DNA of 43,006 bases, from assembly GCA_016278325.1 (NCBI GenBank), contig JADQCB010000027.1, positions 1-43,006 of the forward strand, in the 5' to 3' direction. This stretch comes from Actibacterium sp. Lineage in GTDB: Bacteria; Pseudomonadota; Alphaproteobacteria; Rhodobacterales; Rhodobacteraceae. The notes beneath the pieces are model-generated. The model ran no database searches. It was not told where the DNA came from and saw only the letters and a list, made by a program, of their open reading frames with translations. Position numbers and translations under genes: made by a program. Shown one piece after another: positions 18,045 to 26,228 of the stretch (positions are counted from its first letter, which is position 1; each line of letters starts with the position of its first letter).

Positions 18045-19403
18045 TCAGGCGATCCTGCTCAGGGCCGGGCGGATCTCGACCATGAACCGATCGAGTGCGC
18101 GCGCCAGCATTTCGCCGATCTCGTCGAGATGGGTCTCGGTCGCGATCATCGGCGGGCAGACCATGATGTGATCGCCCGAAAGGCCGCCGCGGGTCCGGCG
18201 GGAATAGACGATGAGCCCTTCTTCATAGGCGATCTGAACGAATCGTTCGAACGCCCGAAGCTCTTTCGGCAGGGGCGTCCCGGTCGCGGGATCGGCCATG
18301 AACTCGAACGCCTGCAACAGGCCGATTCCGCGCACGTCGCCGATGATCGGATAGCGCGCCATGAGGTCGGTCAGCCGGGCCTTCAGCGCCCGGCCCATCC
18401 GGGCCGAATTGGCGACCAGGCCCTGACGCTCGATCTCTTCGATCACGGCCAGGCCCGCGGCACAGGCCAGCGGATTTCCCGCATAGGTAAAGCCGTGGGC
18501 AAATCCGCCCGCGTCCAGCACCGGTTCGACCAGGCGTTCATGCGCCACCATCGCGCCCAGGGGCATGTAGCCGGCGGCGAACCCCTTGGACATCACGATG
18601 ATGTCCGGCGACAGGTCCCAATGCTCGGCAGCCAGGAAGCGGCCGGTGCGGCCGGCGCCGGTCATCACCTCGTCCAGGATCAGCAACACGCCATGATCGC
18701 GGCAGATCTGCTGCACCCGTTCCATGTAACCCGCGGGCGGCACCAGCGCCCCGGTCGAGGCCCCGCCGACCGGTTCGACAAGAAAGGCCAGCACGGTCTC
18801 GGGTCCCTCCTCGATGATCCGCGCCTCCAGCATGTCGGCATAATGGCGGCCTGTCGCCTCATCCTCGGGGTCAAGCCCGTCGAGATAGGCGCGCGGCGCG
18901 GGCACCTTGGGCATCGGCCGCATCATCGGATCGAAGGGCGCGGTCAGCGGGGAATAGCTGGTCACCGCCAGGGCGCCCAGGGTGCACCCGTGATAAGAGG
19001 GCGCGCGGCTGACGATCTTCCAGCGCTGCCCCTGCCCCACGGCCAGCGCATATTGCCGGGCCAGCTTGAGCGCGCTTTCCACCGCCTCGGACCCGCCCGA
19101 GACGAAGAACACGCGATCCAGCCCCGGAGGGGCCAGCGCGGCCGTCCGGGCGGCCAGTTTCTCGGACGCCTCGGTTTCGAAATGCAACCGGTAACCGAAG
19201 GTCGATTTCTCCATCTGCCGGTGCATCGCGGCCAGCACGTTCTCGTTCGAATGGCCGATATTGCACACCATCGCGCCGGACGACCCGTCGAGATAGCGCT
19301 TGCCGTCCACGTCCCACATATAGACCCCGCGCGCCTGGTCCAGCACCGGCTTGCGGCCGCGGCCCTGATAGAAAAGATGGCTTGGCGTGTTGCTGATGTT
19401 CAT
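18045..19403 (-). CDS. class III PLP aminotransferase
   Basis: Fold-type I omega/beta-amino acid aminotransferase, 452 residues. PLP-binding features are complete: GGSEAVESALKLAR (103-116), SYHGCTLGAL (136-145), Asp244 in DEVMTGAGRTG and Schiff-base Lys273 in MSKGFAAGY. The start is fixed by GGAGGGGTGAG directly before the ATG at 19401-19403, leaving one base to the ATPase gene stop. Class III enzymes act on omega-amines, beta-amino acids and GABA. Next to a BKACE enzyme, conversion of a beta-amino acid (such as N6-acetyl-beta-lysine) to a beta-keto acid is the most coherent role; a putrescine-type aminotransferase is the alternative. Confidence 0.92.
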   Translation of the reverse strand: MNISNTPSHLFYQGRGRKPVLDQARGVYMWDVDGKRYLDGSSGAMVCNIGHSNENVLAAMHRQMEKSTFGYRLHFETEASEKLAARTAALAPPGLDRVFFVSGGSEAVESALKLARQYALAVGQGQRWKIVSRAPSYHGCTLGALAVTSYSPLTAPFDPMMRPMPKVPAPRAYLDGLDPEDEATGRHYADMLEARIIEEGPETVLAFLVEPVGGASTGALVPPAGYMERVQQICRDHGVLLILDEVMTGAGRTGRFLAAEHWDLSPDIIVMSKGFAAGYMPLGAMVAHERLVEPVLDAGGFAHGFTYAGNPLACAAGLAVIEEIERQGLVANSARMGRALKARLTDLMARYPIIGDVRGIGLLQAFEFMADPATGTPLPKELRAFERFVQIAYEEGLIVYSRRTRGGLSGDHIMVCPPMIATETHLDEIGEMLARALDRFMVEIRPALSRIA

Positions 19404-19404
19404 C

Positions 19405-20484
19405 TCACCCCTCCGGCAGCGCCGCGCAATCCTGCGGGCGCACATGCAGGGCGATCTCCGCCCCTTCCGCGAAGGGGCGTTCGTCGATCATGTTGATCGC
19501 CTGAAGCTGGGTATCGCCGACGCGCAGGAAATACCGCACCGCCTGGCCCTGGTAATCGACCGTCTCGATCGTTGCGTCGATACTGACCACGCCATCGGCC
19601 GGACGCCCGCGCGGGGCGACATGCAGTTTCTCGGCCCGCAGCACCAGTTTCGCCGGGCCTTCCCGCGTCAGGTTCGGGGCCTTGGCCACCGGGATCGCGA
19701 GCCGGCCGAACAAAGGCACCTCCAGCACGACGGAATCGCCGGTGCGTTCGGTGCAGCGGGCCGACAGGATATTCGAGGCGCCCAGGAAATTGGCGACGAA
19801 TTCGCTGGCGGGCGTGTTGTAGACCTCTTCGGGCGGGCCCACCTGCTCGACCCGGCCATCGCTCATCACCACGATCTGGTCGGACATGGCCAGCGCCTCG
19901 GACTGGTCATGGGTAACGAAAACCGTGGTTACGCCGATCCGGTCCTGGATGCGCTTCAACTCGACGCGCATATCCTCGCGCAGATTGGCGTCGAGCGCCG
20001 AGAGCGGTTCATCCAGCAAGAGCACGTCTGGCTCGATCACGATGGCCCGGGCCAGCGCGATGCGCTGCTGCTGTCCGCCCGACAGCGCCTTGGGATAGCG
20101 GTCGCCGACCTGCGGCAACTGGACCAGGTCCAGCGCGTCATTCACCCGGCGGGCGATATCGGCCTTGGAAACATCGCGGTATTTCAGCCCGAAGGCGACA
20201 TTCTCGGCCACGGTCTTGTGCGGGAACAGGGCGTAGTTCTGGAACACCAGGCCAAGGTTGCGCTTGTGGATCGGAACGTCGTTCATCCGCTTGCCGCCGA
20301 TCCCGATCTCGCCCTCGCTGGGGTCCAGCAACCCCGCGATCATCCGCAACGTCGTGGTCTTGCCGCAGCCCGAGGGCCCCAGCAGCGTGACGAACGCCCC
20401 TTCGGGGATCTCCAGCGAGGTGCGATGCACCGCGGTGAAGGTGCCGAAGCGCTTGACGATATTGGTCAGCTTGACAGAGCTCAT
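19405..20484 (-). CDS. ABC transporter ATPase (PotA type)
   Basis: Cytoplasmic ATPase subunit, 359 residues, of a spermidine/putrescine-type importer encoded by the four adjacent genes. Walker A GPSGCGKTT at 36-44, a Q-loop in LGLVFQNYALF, the signature LSGGQQQR, Walker B VLLLDEP and a switch His in VFVTHDQSEA are all present. A C-terminal TOBE-type regulatory domain (about 270-355) is typical of the PotA/FbpC/MalK group. It follows the binding-protein gene after a strong hairpin and immediately precedes the aminotransferase, tying uptake to catabolism. Confidence 0.93.
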   Translation of the reverse strand: MSSVKLTNIVKRFGTFTAVHRTSLEIPEGAFVTLLGPSGCGKTTTLRMIAGLLDPSEGEIGIGGKRMNDVPIHKRNLGLVFQNYALFPHKTVAENVAFGLKYRDVSKADIARRVNDALDLVQLPQVGDRYPKALSGGQQQRIALARAIVIEPDVLLLDEPLSALDANLREDMRVELKRIQDRIGVTTVFVTHDQSEALAMSDQIVVMSDGRVEQVGPPEEVYNTPASEFVANFLGASNILSARCTERTGDSVVLEVPLFGRLAIPVAKAPNLTREGPAKLVLRAEKLHVAPRGRPADGVVSIDATIETVDYQGQAVRYFLRVGDTQLQAINMIDERPFAEGAEIALHVRPQDCAALPEG

Positions 20485-20517
20485 GACCTGGGCCTTTTCG
20501 GGGAAATGTCGATATGC

Positions 20518-20545
20518 CGCGCCCCGGCGGCCGGGCCGGGGCGCG
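20518..20545 (-). terminator. strong hairpin between binding-protein and ATPase genes
   Basis: An 11-bp perfect stem (arms 20518-20528 and 20535-20545, core CGCCCCGGC/GCCGGGGCG) with a 6-base loop lies just after the binding-protein stop on the minus strand. There is no T-run. Its place, directly behind the periplasmic binding protein and inside the operon, is where RNA-stabilising or partial-termination hairpins raise binding-protein output over the other subunits. Confidence 0.6.
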
Positions 20546-20559
20546 CGCGGTTCACAGGC

Positions 20560-21711
20560 TCAATAGCCCTTTTGCACGCGGCCCATGGTCTGCGACCATT
20601 CCTGTTCATGCCCGTTCCAGTAATCCGGATCGGCGAAGGTCAGGCCGCTCAGCTTGCCGGTCGGATCGAAGGCGGGCAATGTCGGGATCTTGTCGCCCAG
20701 ATCGACCTTCTGCGGGTCCAGCGCGGGCGGATAGTTCTGCCCTTCGGCCACCGCGATCGAGGTTTCCGGCGCCAGCATGAAGTTGAGAAGCTCTTCGCAG
20801 GCTTCCATCGGGCTGCCCTTGAGAACGAACAGGCATTCCTGCCAGCCAAAGCCGTTCGGCGGATCCATGTAGCCGATGTCGTGACCCTGTTCTTGCAGCG
20901 CGTAGATGCGCCCCGACCAGCCTTCGGTGACATAGATCTCTTCATTGGCCAGAAGGCTCATCAACTCGGCGCCCGAGGTCCAGTATTTCAGCAGAAGATC
21001 GCGGTGCTGGCGCACGGCGTCCCAGCACGCCTCGACATCGGTGGCGTTGTTGGGATCCTGGTTTGTCTGAAGCGCGGCATACCACATGCGCGTGCGCCAG
21101 TCGGACCAGCCGGCGATCTTGTCCTTGTAGGCCGCGTCGAGCAGGATGTTCGCGCCCTTTTCCTTAACCTCGTCGTCCGAGATGTATTTGCGATTATAGG
21201 CCAGCCCGGTCGTGCCATAGTCATAGGGCACGCAGGACAGGGTGCCGTTCGAGATCTTGCGATAGGGCTCGATCAGCTTGGGAATGACGAACTGGAGGTT
21301 GGGAATATTGGCCTCGTTCAGCTCCGAGTTCAGGCCCAGCCCGGTGTATCGCGCATAGTCGAACACGCCGGACAGATGCGCGATGTTGTATTCGCCCGGC
21401 TGGCCGGCCTTGACCCGGCTCAGATACTGGTCGCCGCCGCCGAAGGTGCCATCGACCACTTCGATCCCGGTTTTCTTGGTATAGGGGTCGAAGGCGTATT
21501 TGCGAAACGCCTCTGACACCACGCCGCCCCAGCCGTCGAACCGGACCTGGCTGACATTCTGGGCATTGGCGTATCGGGCAAAGGGCGTCTGCACCCCATA
21601 GGCCAGCCCGGCGGCGCCGATCAGCCCCAGGAACCCGCGCCGGTCGAGATCGCCATTCATGTAGCGTTCGCGCAGCCGCTCGTATCGCGTGGTGTTGTCC
21701 ATCTTCTTCAT
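20560..21711 (-). CDS. periplasmic substrate-binding protein (PotD type, Tat signal)
   Basis: Extracytoplasmic solute-binding protein of 383 residues, spermidine/putrescine-binding family. The N-terminus carries a twin-arginine signal (DRRGFLG, Arg24-Arg25) followed by a hydrophobic stretch and probable cleavage after ANA at about 50, so it is exported folded. Mature-domain features include RFDGWGGVVSEAFRKY near the start and a run of acidic/aromatic residues as in polyamine binders. AAGGAG 8 bases before the ATG supports the start. It is the third gene of the operon, after both permeases. A cationic, polyamine- or diamino-acid-like ligand is likely but unproven. Confidence 0.9.
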   Translation of the reverse strand: MKKMDNTTRYERLRERYMNGDLDRRGFLGLIGAAGLAYGVQTPFARYANAQNVSQVRFDGWGGVVSEAFRKYAFDPYTKKTGIEVVDGTFGGGDQYLSRVKAGQPGEYNIAHLSGVFDYARYTGLGLNSELNEANIPNLQFVIPKLIEPYRKISNGTLSCVPYDYGTTGLAYNRKYISDDEVKEKGANILLDAAYKDKIAGWSDWRTRMWYAALQTNQDPNNATDVEACWDAVRQHRDLLLKYWTSGAELMSLLANEEIYVTEGWSGRIYALQEQGHDIGYMDPPNGFGWQECLFVLKGSPMEACEELLNFMLAPETSIAVAEGQNYPPALDPQKVDLGDKIPTLPAFDPTGKLSGLTFADPDYWNGHEQEWSQTMGRVQKGY

Positions 21712-21754
21712 CTGGTCATCTCCTTGTCGGTCGGTGGTTGGATTTGGCGCGGTT

Positions 21755-22552
21755 CTATCCGCCGCGCTTTTTCGAAAGCTGCCGCGCCAGCGCGAGCCCC
21801 AGCAATGGCAGGCCGACGGTCAGCAGGATCATCACGGTGCCCAGGGCATTGATCTCGGGCGAGATCGAGTTGCGCAGCATCGCGAAGATCTGCGTCGGCA
21901 CGGTTTCGACGCCGCCGGGCTTCCAGAACAGCGTGCCGGTGATGTCGTCGAAACTGATGGTGAAGGCGAACAGCGCGCCGGCCAGCACCGCGGGCAGCAT
22001 CAGCGGCAGCGTCACCTGGAAAAAGGTCTGCACCGGGTTTGCGCCCAGGCTCATCGCGGCCTCTTCCACGTCGCGCCGGATGCTGACCAGCCGCGCCTGC
22101 ACGACCAGGATCACGAAGGGAAGGGTGAAAATCACATGCCCCATCAGAAGCAGGGTAAAGCTCTTGTTGATGTTCAGGAAATTCAGGAACAGCAACAGCG
22201 CCACGGCCAGCACCACCTCGGGCACCAGGATCGGCGCGATCAGCAGGGTCGAGATCATGTTCGCCGCGGGCACCCGGTAGCGCACCAGCGCCAGGCTGGC
22301 CAGCACCCCCAGCGTGGTGGAAATCGCGGCGGTCAGAAGCCCCAGGATGATCGAGGTGCGAAAGGCGCGCAGGATCGCTTCGTTATTGGCCAGTTCGACG
22401 AACCAGCGCAGGGAAAACCCGCTCATCGGGAAGGCGCCGAACTCGGATGCGTTGAAGCTGAGCAGGACCACCACCGCGACCGGCAGGAACATGAAGGCAT
22501 ATACCAGCATGGCCCAGCCGCGGACAAGCTGCCACCCGAGGCCGCCGCCCAT
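21755..22552 (-). CDS. ABC transporter permease (PotC type)
   Basis: Inner-membrane permease, 265 residues, about six membrane helices. The coupling-loop EAA motif reads EEAAMSLGANPVQTFFQVTLPLMLP, which docks the ATPase. The start at 22550-22552 overlaps the stop of the first permease gene (ATGA); the longer open frame upstream only overlaps that gene and is spurious. It works with the PotB-type permease as a heterodimer channel for the binding protein encoded next. Confidence 0.92.
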   Translation of the reverse strand: MGGGLGWQLVRGWAMLVYAFMFLPVAVVVLLSFNASEFGAFPMSGFSLRWFVELANNEAILRAFRTSIILGLLTAAISTTLGVLASLALVRYRVPAANMISTLLIAPILVPEVVLAVALLLFLNFLNINKSFTLLLMGHVIFTLPFVILVVQARLVSIRRDVEEAAMSLGANPVQTFFQVTLPLMLPAVLAGALFAFTISFDDITGTLFWKPGGVETVPTQIFAMLRNSISPEINALGTVMILLTVGLPLLGLALARQLSKKRGG

Positions 22553-23418
22553 CACCCCAATCCTTTCATCAGCTGCGCCATGCCCAGATAGCGGTTGTAA
22601 ATCAGCACCAGCGCGCCCAGCACCGCCAGCAGCATCAGCGACAGCGCGCTGCCCAGAGGCCAGTTCAGCTGGGTGATGATTGCCTCGTAGACCAGGTTGG
22701 CGAACATCGCGTTGCTGGGCCCGCCCAGGACCATCGGCGTGATATAGGTGCCGGCCCCCAGCACGAAGCACAACAGGCCGCCCGCCGCCAGGCCCGGCAG
22801 GGACAGGGGCAGCGTGACCTGCACGAAGGACTGCCAGCGGGTGGCGCCCAGCGAATTGGCCGCGGCCTCCAGGTTGGTGTCGATCCCTTCCAGGCTGACG
22901 AAGACATTCAGGATCATGAAAGGCAGCAGGAAATGCACCAGCCCGAGGATCACGCTGGGCTCGTTGTAAAGCATCTGGACCGGGGTATCGACGATCCCCA
23001 GCCAGAGCATCGCCGAGTTCAGCGCGCCGGACACGCCGAGGATGTTGATCCAGCTCATCGTGCGGATGATATAGCTGATCCAGAAGGGCAGCATCAGCAG
23101 CAACAGCAAAATCGCCTTGTTGCCACGGGCGCGCGCGATGAAATAGGCGGCCGGATAGCCCATCAGCGCACAGATCCCCGTGGTGATCGCGGCGATCTTG
23201 AGGGTGTTCAGCAGGATGTCACGATAGAACGGATCGCTCAGCGCCGCGCGCCAGTTGTCCAGATAGAACCCGACCTGATCCGCACCCGACGCCGTGCGCA
23301 GCCAGAAGGAATAGACCAGGATGAACCCCAGCGGCACGAACAGCAAAAGGCCGACCGCGCTCAGCGCGGGCGACAACAGAATCCAGGGCTGGCGGGCTTC
23401 GCGGGCCTCGACGGACAT
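22552..23418 (-). CDS. ABC transporter permease (PotB type), first gene of the operon
   Basis: Inner-membrane permease, 288 residues, about six membrane helices, with the EAA-type loop LEAAANSLGATRWQSFVQVTLPLSLPG. The start at 23416-23418 is chosen because AAGGAA lies 6 bases upstream; the in-frame ATG nine codons earlier has no ribosome binding site. It leads an eight-gene unit running to 15593. The divergent LysR gene and the shared palindrome at 23473-23494 lie just upstream. Confidence 0.92.
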   Translation of the reverse strand: MSVEAREARQPWILLSPALSAVGLLLFVPLGFILVYSFWLRTASGADQVGFYLDNWRAALSDPFYRDILLNTLKIAAITTGICALMGYPAAYFIARARGNKAILLLLLMLPFWISYIIRTMSWINILGVSGALNSAMLWLGIVDTPVQMLYNEPSVILGLVHFLLPFMILNVFVSLEGIDTNLEAAANSLGATRWQSFVQVTLPLSLPGLAAGGLLCFVLGAGTYITPMVLGGPSNAMFANLVYEAIITQLNWPLGSALSLMLLAVLGALVLIYNRYLGMAQLMKGLG

Positions 23419-23472
23419 GGCCGTTCCTTGTGGCGGATCGTTCATGAAAAGCTTGCATCGGCGCGGCGCCAT

Positions 23473-23494
23473 ATATCAAATAGATAATTGATAT
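23473..23494. promoter_or_regulatory. palindromic operator candidate between operon and LysR gene
   Basis: ATATCAA-N8-TTGATAT is a perfect 7-bp inverted repeat in an AT-rich pocket between the divergent permease (start 23418) and LysR (start 23515) genes. Its position close to both starts suits a LysR-type recognition site that also represses its own gene. The palindrome is seen; binding is inferred. Confidence 0.55.
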
Positions 23495-23514
23495 TCTGAC
23501 AATTGGTGAAATCT

Positions 23515-24483
23515 ATGGATGGCTCCGACGAGTTCTTTTCTCCCGACCGCATCGTGCGCGAGATGGACTGGAACCTTCTGCGCACCTTCATCGTGCTGGC
23601 CCGGTCCCGCTCGGTCACCGACGCGGCCGACCGGCTGCGGCTCAAGCAGCCCTCGGTCTCGACCGCGCTGAAGCGGCTGGAACAACGGATCGGCAAGCGG
23701 TTGATCGATCGCGCGCCGGGGCATTTCCGCCTGACCGACGCGGGCGAGGTGCTGTATCGCGAGGCCGTGGATATCCAGGGCGCGATCCTGCGCCTGTCCA
23801 CGCTGATGCGCGAGATGACCGACGAGATCAGCGGCCATGTGCGCATCGCGGTGGCCAGCCATGTCGTCTGCCCGCTCTTCGACGAGATGCTGGCCGCCTT
23901 TCACGCCGCGCATCCGCGCGCAACGCTTTCGATCGACGCCTATTCCAGTGCCGATGCGATTGCCGAGGTCACGGCGCGGCGCGCATCCTTCGCCATCTGC
24001 CTGGTGGGCAAGCGCAACCCGCGGCTGGAATACAGCCGGCTCTACCGCGAATTCTTCGGCCTGTTCTGCGGCCCGCCGCATCCGCTGTTCGGCCGGCGGG
24101 ATCTGGCATTGGCCGATCTGGCCGGACATGCCGCGGTCAGCTTCGCGACCGACCGGCTTCAGGACGTGCTGAAACCGGTGACGCTGATGCGGGCCGAGGC
24201 CGACCTGGCCGAGCGGATCGTCGGCACGTCGAGCAACCTGGAGGAAGTGCGCCGGATGATCATCGCCGGGCTGGGCATCGGCCCCCTGCCGGTCCATGTC
24301 GCCGCCCGCGACGTGGCCGATGGCGGGCTTTGGCAATTGCCGCCCTATGAGCAGATGCCGGCGATCGACGTGCATGTGGTATGGAACCCGCGGGCGGTGC
24401 TGAACCGGGCCGAACGCGCGATGCTCGACGGTTTGCTGGCCCGGATCGAGGCCACGCCGATGTCCGCGCGGACCTATCGGTGA
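23515..24483 (+). CDS. LysR-family regulator of the transport/catabolic operon
   Basis: Transcription factor of about 322 residues. The helix-turn-helix covers roughly 17-76 (MDWNLLRTFIVLARSRSV, then DAADRLRLKQPSVSTALKRLE) and is followed by a periplasmic-binding-like effector domain. ATG 23515 is preferred (GGTGA upstream); the ATG at 23563 matches the more usual LysR N-terminus and is possible. It is divergent from the eight-gene operon across the ATATCAA palindrome, so it most likely activates that operon in response to the transported amine or an intermediate. It converges with the next transporter gene, 13 bases apart. Confidence 0.9.
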   Translation: MDGSDEFFSPDRIVREMDWNLLRTFIVLARSRSVTDAADRLRLKQPSVSTALKRLEQRIGKRLIDRAPGHFRLTDAGEVLYREAVDIQGAILRLSTLMREMTDEISGHVRIAVASHVVCPLFDEMLAAFHAAHPRATLSIDAYSSADAIAEVTARRASFAICLVGKRNPRLEYSRLYREFFGLFCGPPHPLFGRRDLALADLAGHAAVSFATDRLQDVLKPVTLMRAEADLAERIVGTSSNLEEVRRMIIAGLGIGPLPVHVAARDVADGGLWQLPPYEQMPAIDVHVVWNPRAVLNRAERAMLDGLLARIEATPMSARTYR

Positions 24484-24496
24484 TCGCCGGCGCTCG

Positions 24497-25894
24497 TCAG
24501 GACATCGTGGCGAACAGCGCGACCCAGATCGACAATGCCACCCCGGCAAGCAGGGCGAACCCGCCATTCCAGCGCCGTCCGACCTGCCCCGCGCTGATTC
24601 CGGCAAAGGATCCGATCATCAGCGTGGTCGCGGTATAGGGCGAGGTGGCCCCGCTCATCGCCCAGCCGGCGGTGATCGCCACGATGATCGCGGTGGGCGA
24701 GACCCCCATCTCGGCCGCGCTTGGCAACAACGGCGCCAGCAGGGAAACCGCAAGGATCGGGTTCATGCCGAGTTGTCCGGCCAGCGGAATGATCCAGACG
24801 AGTGCCACCAGGATCGTCCAGGCGGGCAGCGCCGCCAGATCCAGGCCGCTTGCCGCCACCACCGGAACCAGAAGATGCGCGCCCACCGTGCCGATATAGC
24901 CGGCCATCATCAGCAAGGTGATTTCGCCGCGATAGGCCGGCAGTTCCTCGCCCACATAGCCGCGCACGCGCCGCGCGATACGCAGCACCGCCGGGCCCGG
25001 CCCGGTCTGCAGGCCGATCCATACCATCGAGATCACCGGGACGATGACGATGACCAGCCCGACGATCCGGATATCGGTGATCGCGCTCAGGATCAGAACC
25101 GCGGATACCAGGATGCCCAGCAGCACGAAAAGCGGAAGCATCAGGCCCCAGTTGCCCTCGGGGGCGGCCCGTGTCGACGGGCGTCGCGCAAGCCGGGGCT
25201 TGAAGATCGTATCCAGCGCCCAGCCAAGGCCGACAAGGATCGCCCCCGTGGTCATGCAGGGCAGCAAAGTCCCCGCCCAGGACGTGCCCGGGATCAGCGC
25301 CGTCGAGATCGCCACCGCGAATGAAAGCGGCGACCATGGCAAGGTCGACAGGAAACCGCGCTGGATCGCCAGAAGCATGCGCCGCGTGCGATGCGCGCGG
25401 ATCTCGGCATCCGGCTCATCCGCCGCATTGGCCGTCGCCAGGCTGCCAAGCAGGACGATGGCGCCGTAATTCAACAGCAGCGCGAACAACTGCCCGCCGA
25501 CGGTCAGCGCGATATACCGCCGCCCCGGCGGCTGTTGCGACAGGAACCGGCCGCAGGCGCGGATCGACGGGGCACTGTCGGCGGCGTTGCGCAACGTGCC
25601 CAGGGCCGCGAAGAAGGCGGCGATGAAGGCGGCCGAGGCCAGGCCGCGCCCGATCACCCCGGACCAGTCGGGATCGTACAACAGGCTGACACCGGTCAGC
25701 ACCAGCCCGACCAGAATGAATGCCAGGCGCGACGGGCCGACCTGGACCGCGAACAGGGCAAGTAACGCCACGGTCAGCACCGGCGCGACCGATGCGACCC
25801 AGCTGCCCAGCCCCCATTCGCGGGCGATCACGCTCAGCGAGATGGCAACGATCAGCCCCCCCGCGACACGATCGGCCAGCGTGCTTCGCAACAT
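24497..25894 (-). CDS. multi-span membrane transporter, family not assigned
   Basis: An integral membrane protein of 465 residues with about 11-12 hydrophobic segments and few long soluble loops. Two helix-breaking motifs, QLGMNPILAVSLLAPLLP and SGATSPYTATTLMIG, lie in the C-terminal third, and a related AISTALIPGTSWAG lies in the first half. Such paired re-entrant-type motifs resemble the ion transporter superfamily (CitMHS, ArsB/NhaD, GntP-like), so a secondary carrier for organic anions or ions is likely. AAGGGA 6 bases before the ATG at 25892-25894 fixes the start. It shares no promoter with the LysR gene (they converge). Substrate unknown. Confidence 0.7.
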   Translation of the reverse strand: MLRSTLADRVAGGLIVAISLSVIAREWGLGSWVASVAPVLTVALLALFAVQVGPSRLAFILVGLVLTGVSLLYDPDWSGVIGRGLASAAFIAAFFAALGTLRNAADSAPSIRACGRFLSQQPPGRRYIALTVGGQLFALLLNYGAIVLLGSLATANAADEPDAEIRAHRTRRMLLAIQRGFLSTLPWSPLSFAVAISTALIPGTSWAGTLLPCMTTGAILVGLGWALDTIFKPRLARRPSTRAAPEGNWGLMLPLFVLLGILVSAVLILSAITDIRIVGLVIVIVPVISMVWIGLQTGPGPAVLRIARRVRGYVGEELPAYRGEITLLMMAGYIGTVGAHLLVPVVAASGLDLAALPAWTILVALVWIIPLAGQLGMNPILAVSLLAPLLPSAAEMGVSPTAIIVAITAGWAMSGATSPYTATTLMIGSFAGISAGQVGRRWNGGFALLAGVALSIWVALFATMS

Positions 25895-26090
25895 GGCAAT
25901 CCCTTTTCGATTGTCGCGGTCCTCCGGCCGCATGACCGGCTGACTGCGCGGGTTCGGTTAAGGTGTTAGCCAATCCACGCCCGCGATACCATGGCCCGCG
26001 CCACGAAAAACAGGCGCGCGAACGCAACGCAGCGGGGCAGGATGCGCATCGCAGCGGGCGCAGTTCGTCACCGGCATTGGCGCGATTTTG

Positions 26091-26112
26091 CCGATGGCAT
26101 CGGATTATCGGC
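26091..26112. repeat. overlapping palindromes in a 334-base intergenic region
   Basis: The gap 25895-26228 separates divergent genes and holds no convincing gene. Within it CCGATG-G-CATCGG (26091-26103) is a 13-base palindrome, overlapped by GCCGAT (26090-26095) pairing with ATCGGC (26107-26112). A repeated ATTTTGCC occurs at about 26084 and 26126. They could be operator sites or alternative RNA hairpins; none is recognised. Confidence 0.35.
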
Positions 26113-26228
26113 AGGTTCCGGCCAGATTTTGCCACGATCCGGCCACGCAATTGTCACGCCGCGGGGATCCAAATAGCCAACTGGAAACTTTTCGGAACGT
26201 AATGGCGATAAACAGCCAGGAGGCGGAA

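Noticed and set aside
19387-21516. 709-codon plus-strand frame across the ATPase and binding-protein genes
   Set aside because: It spans two well-supported minus-strand genes and shows no domain.
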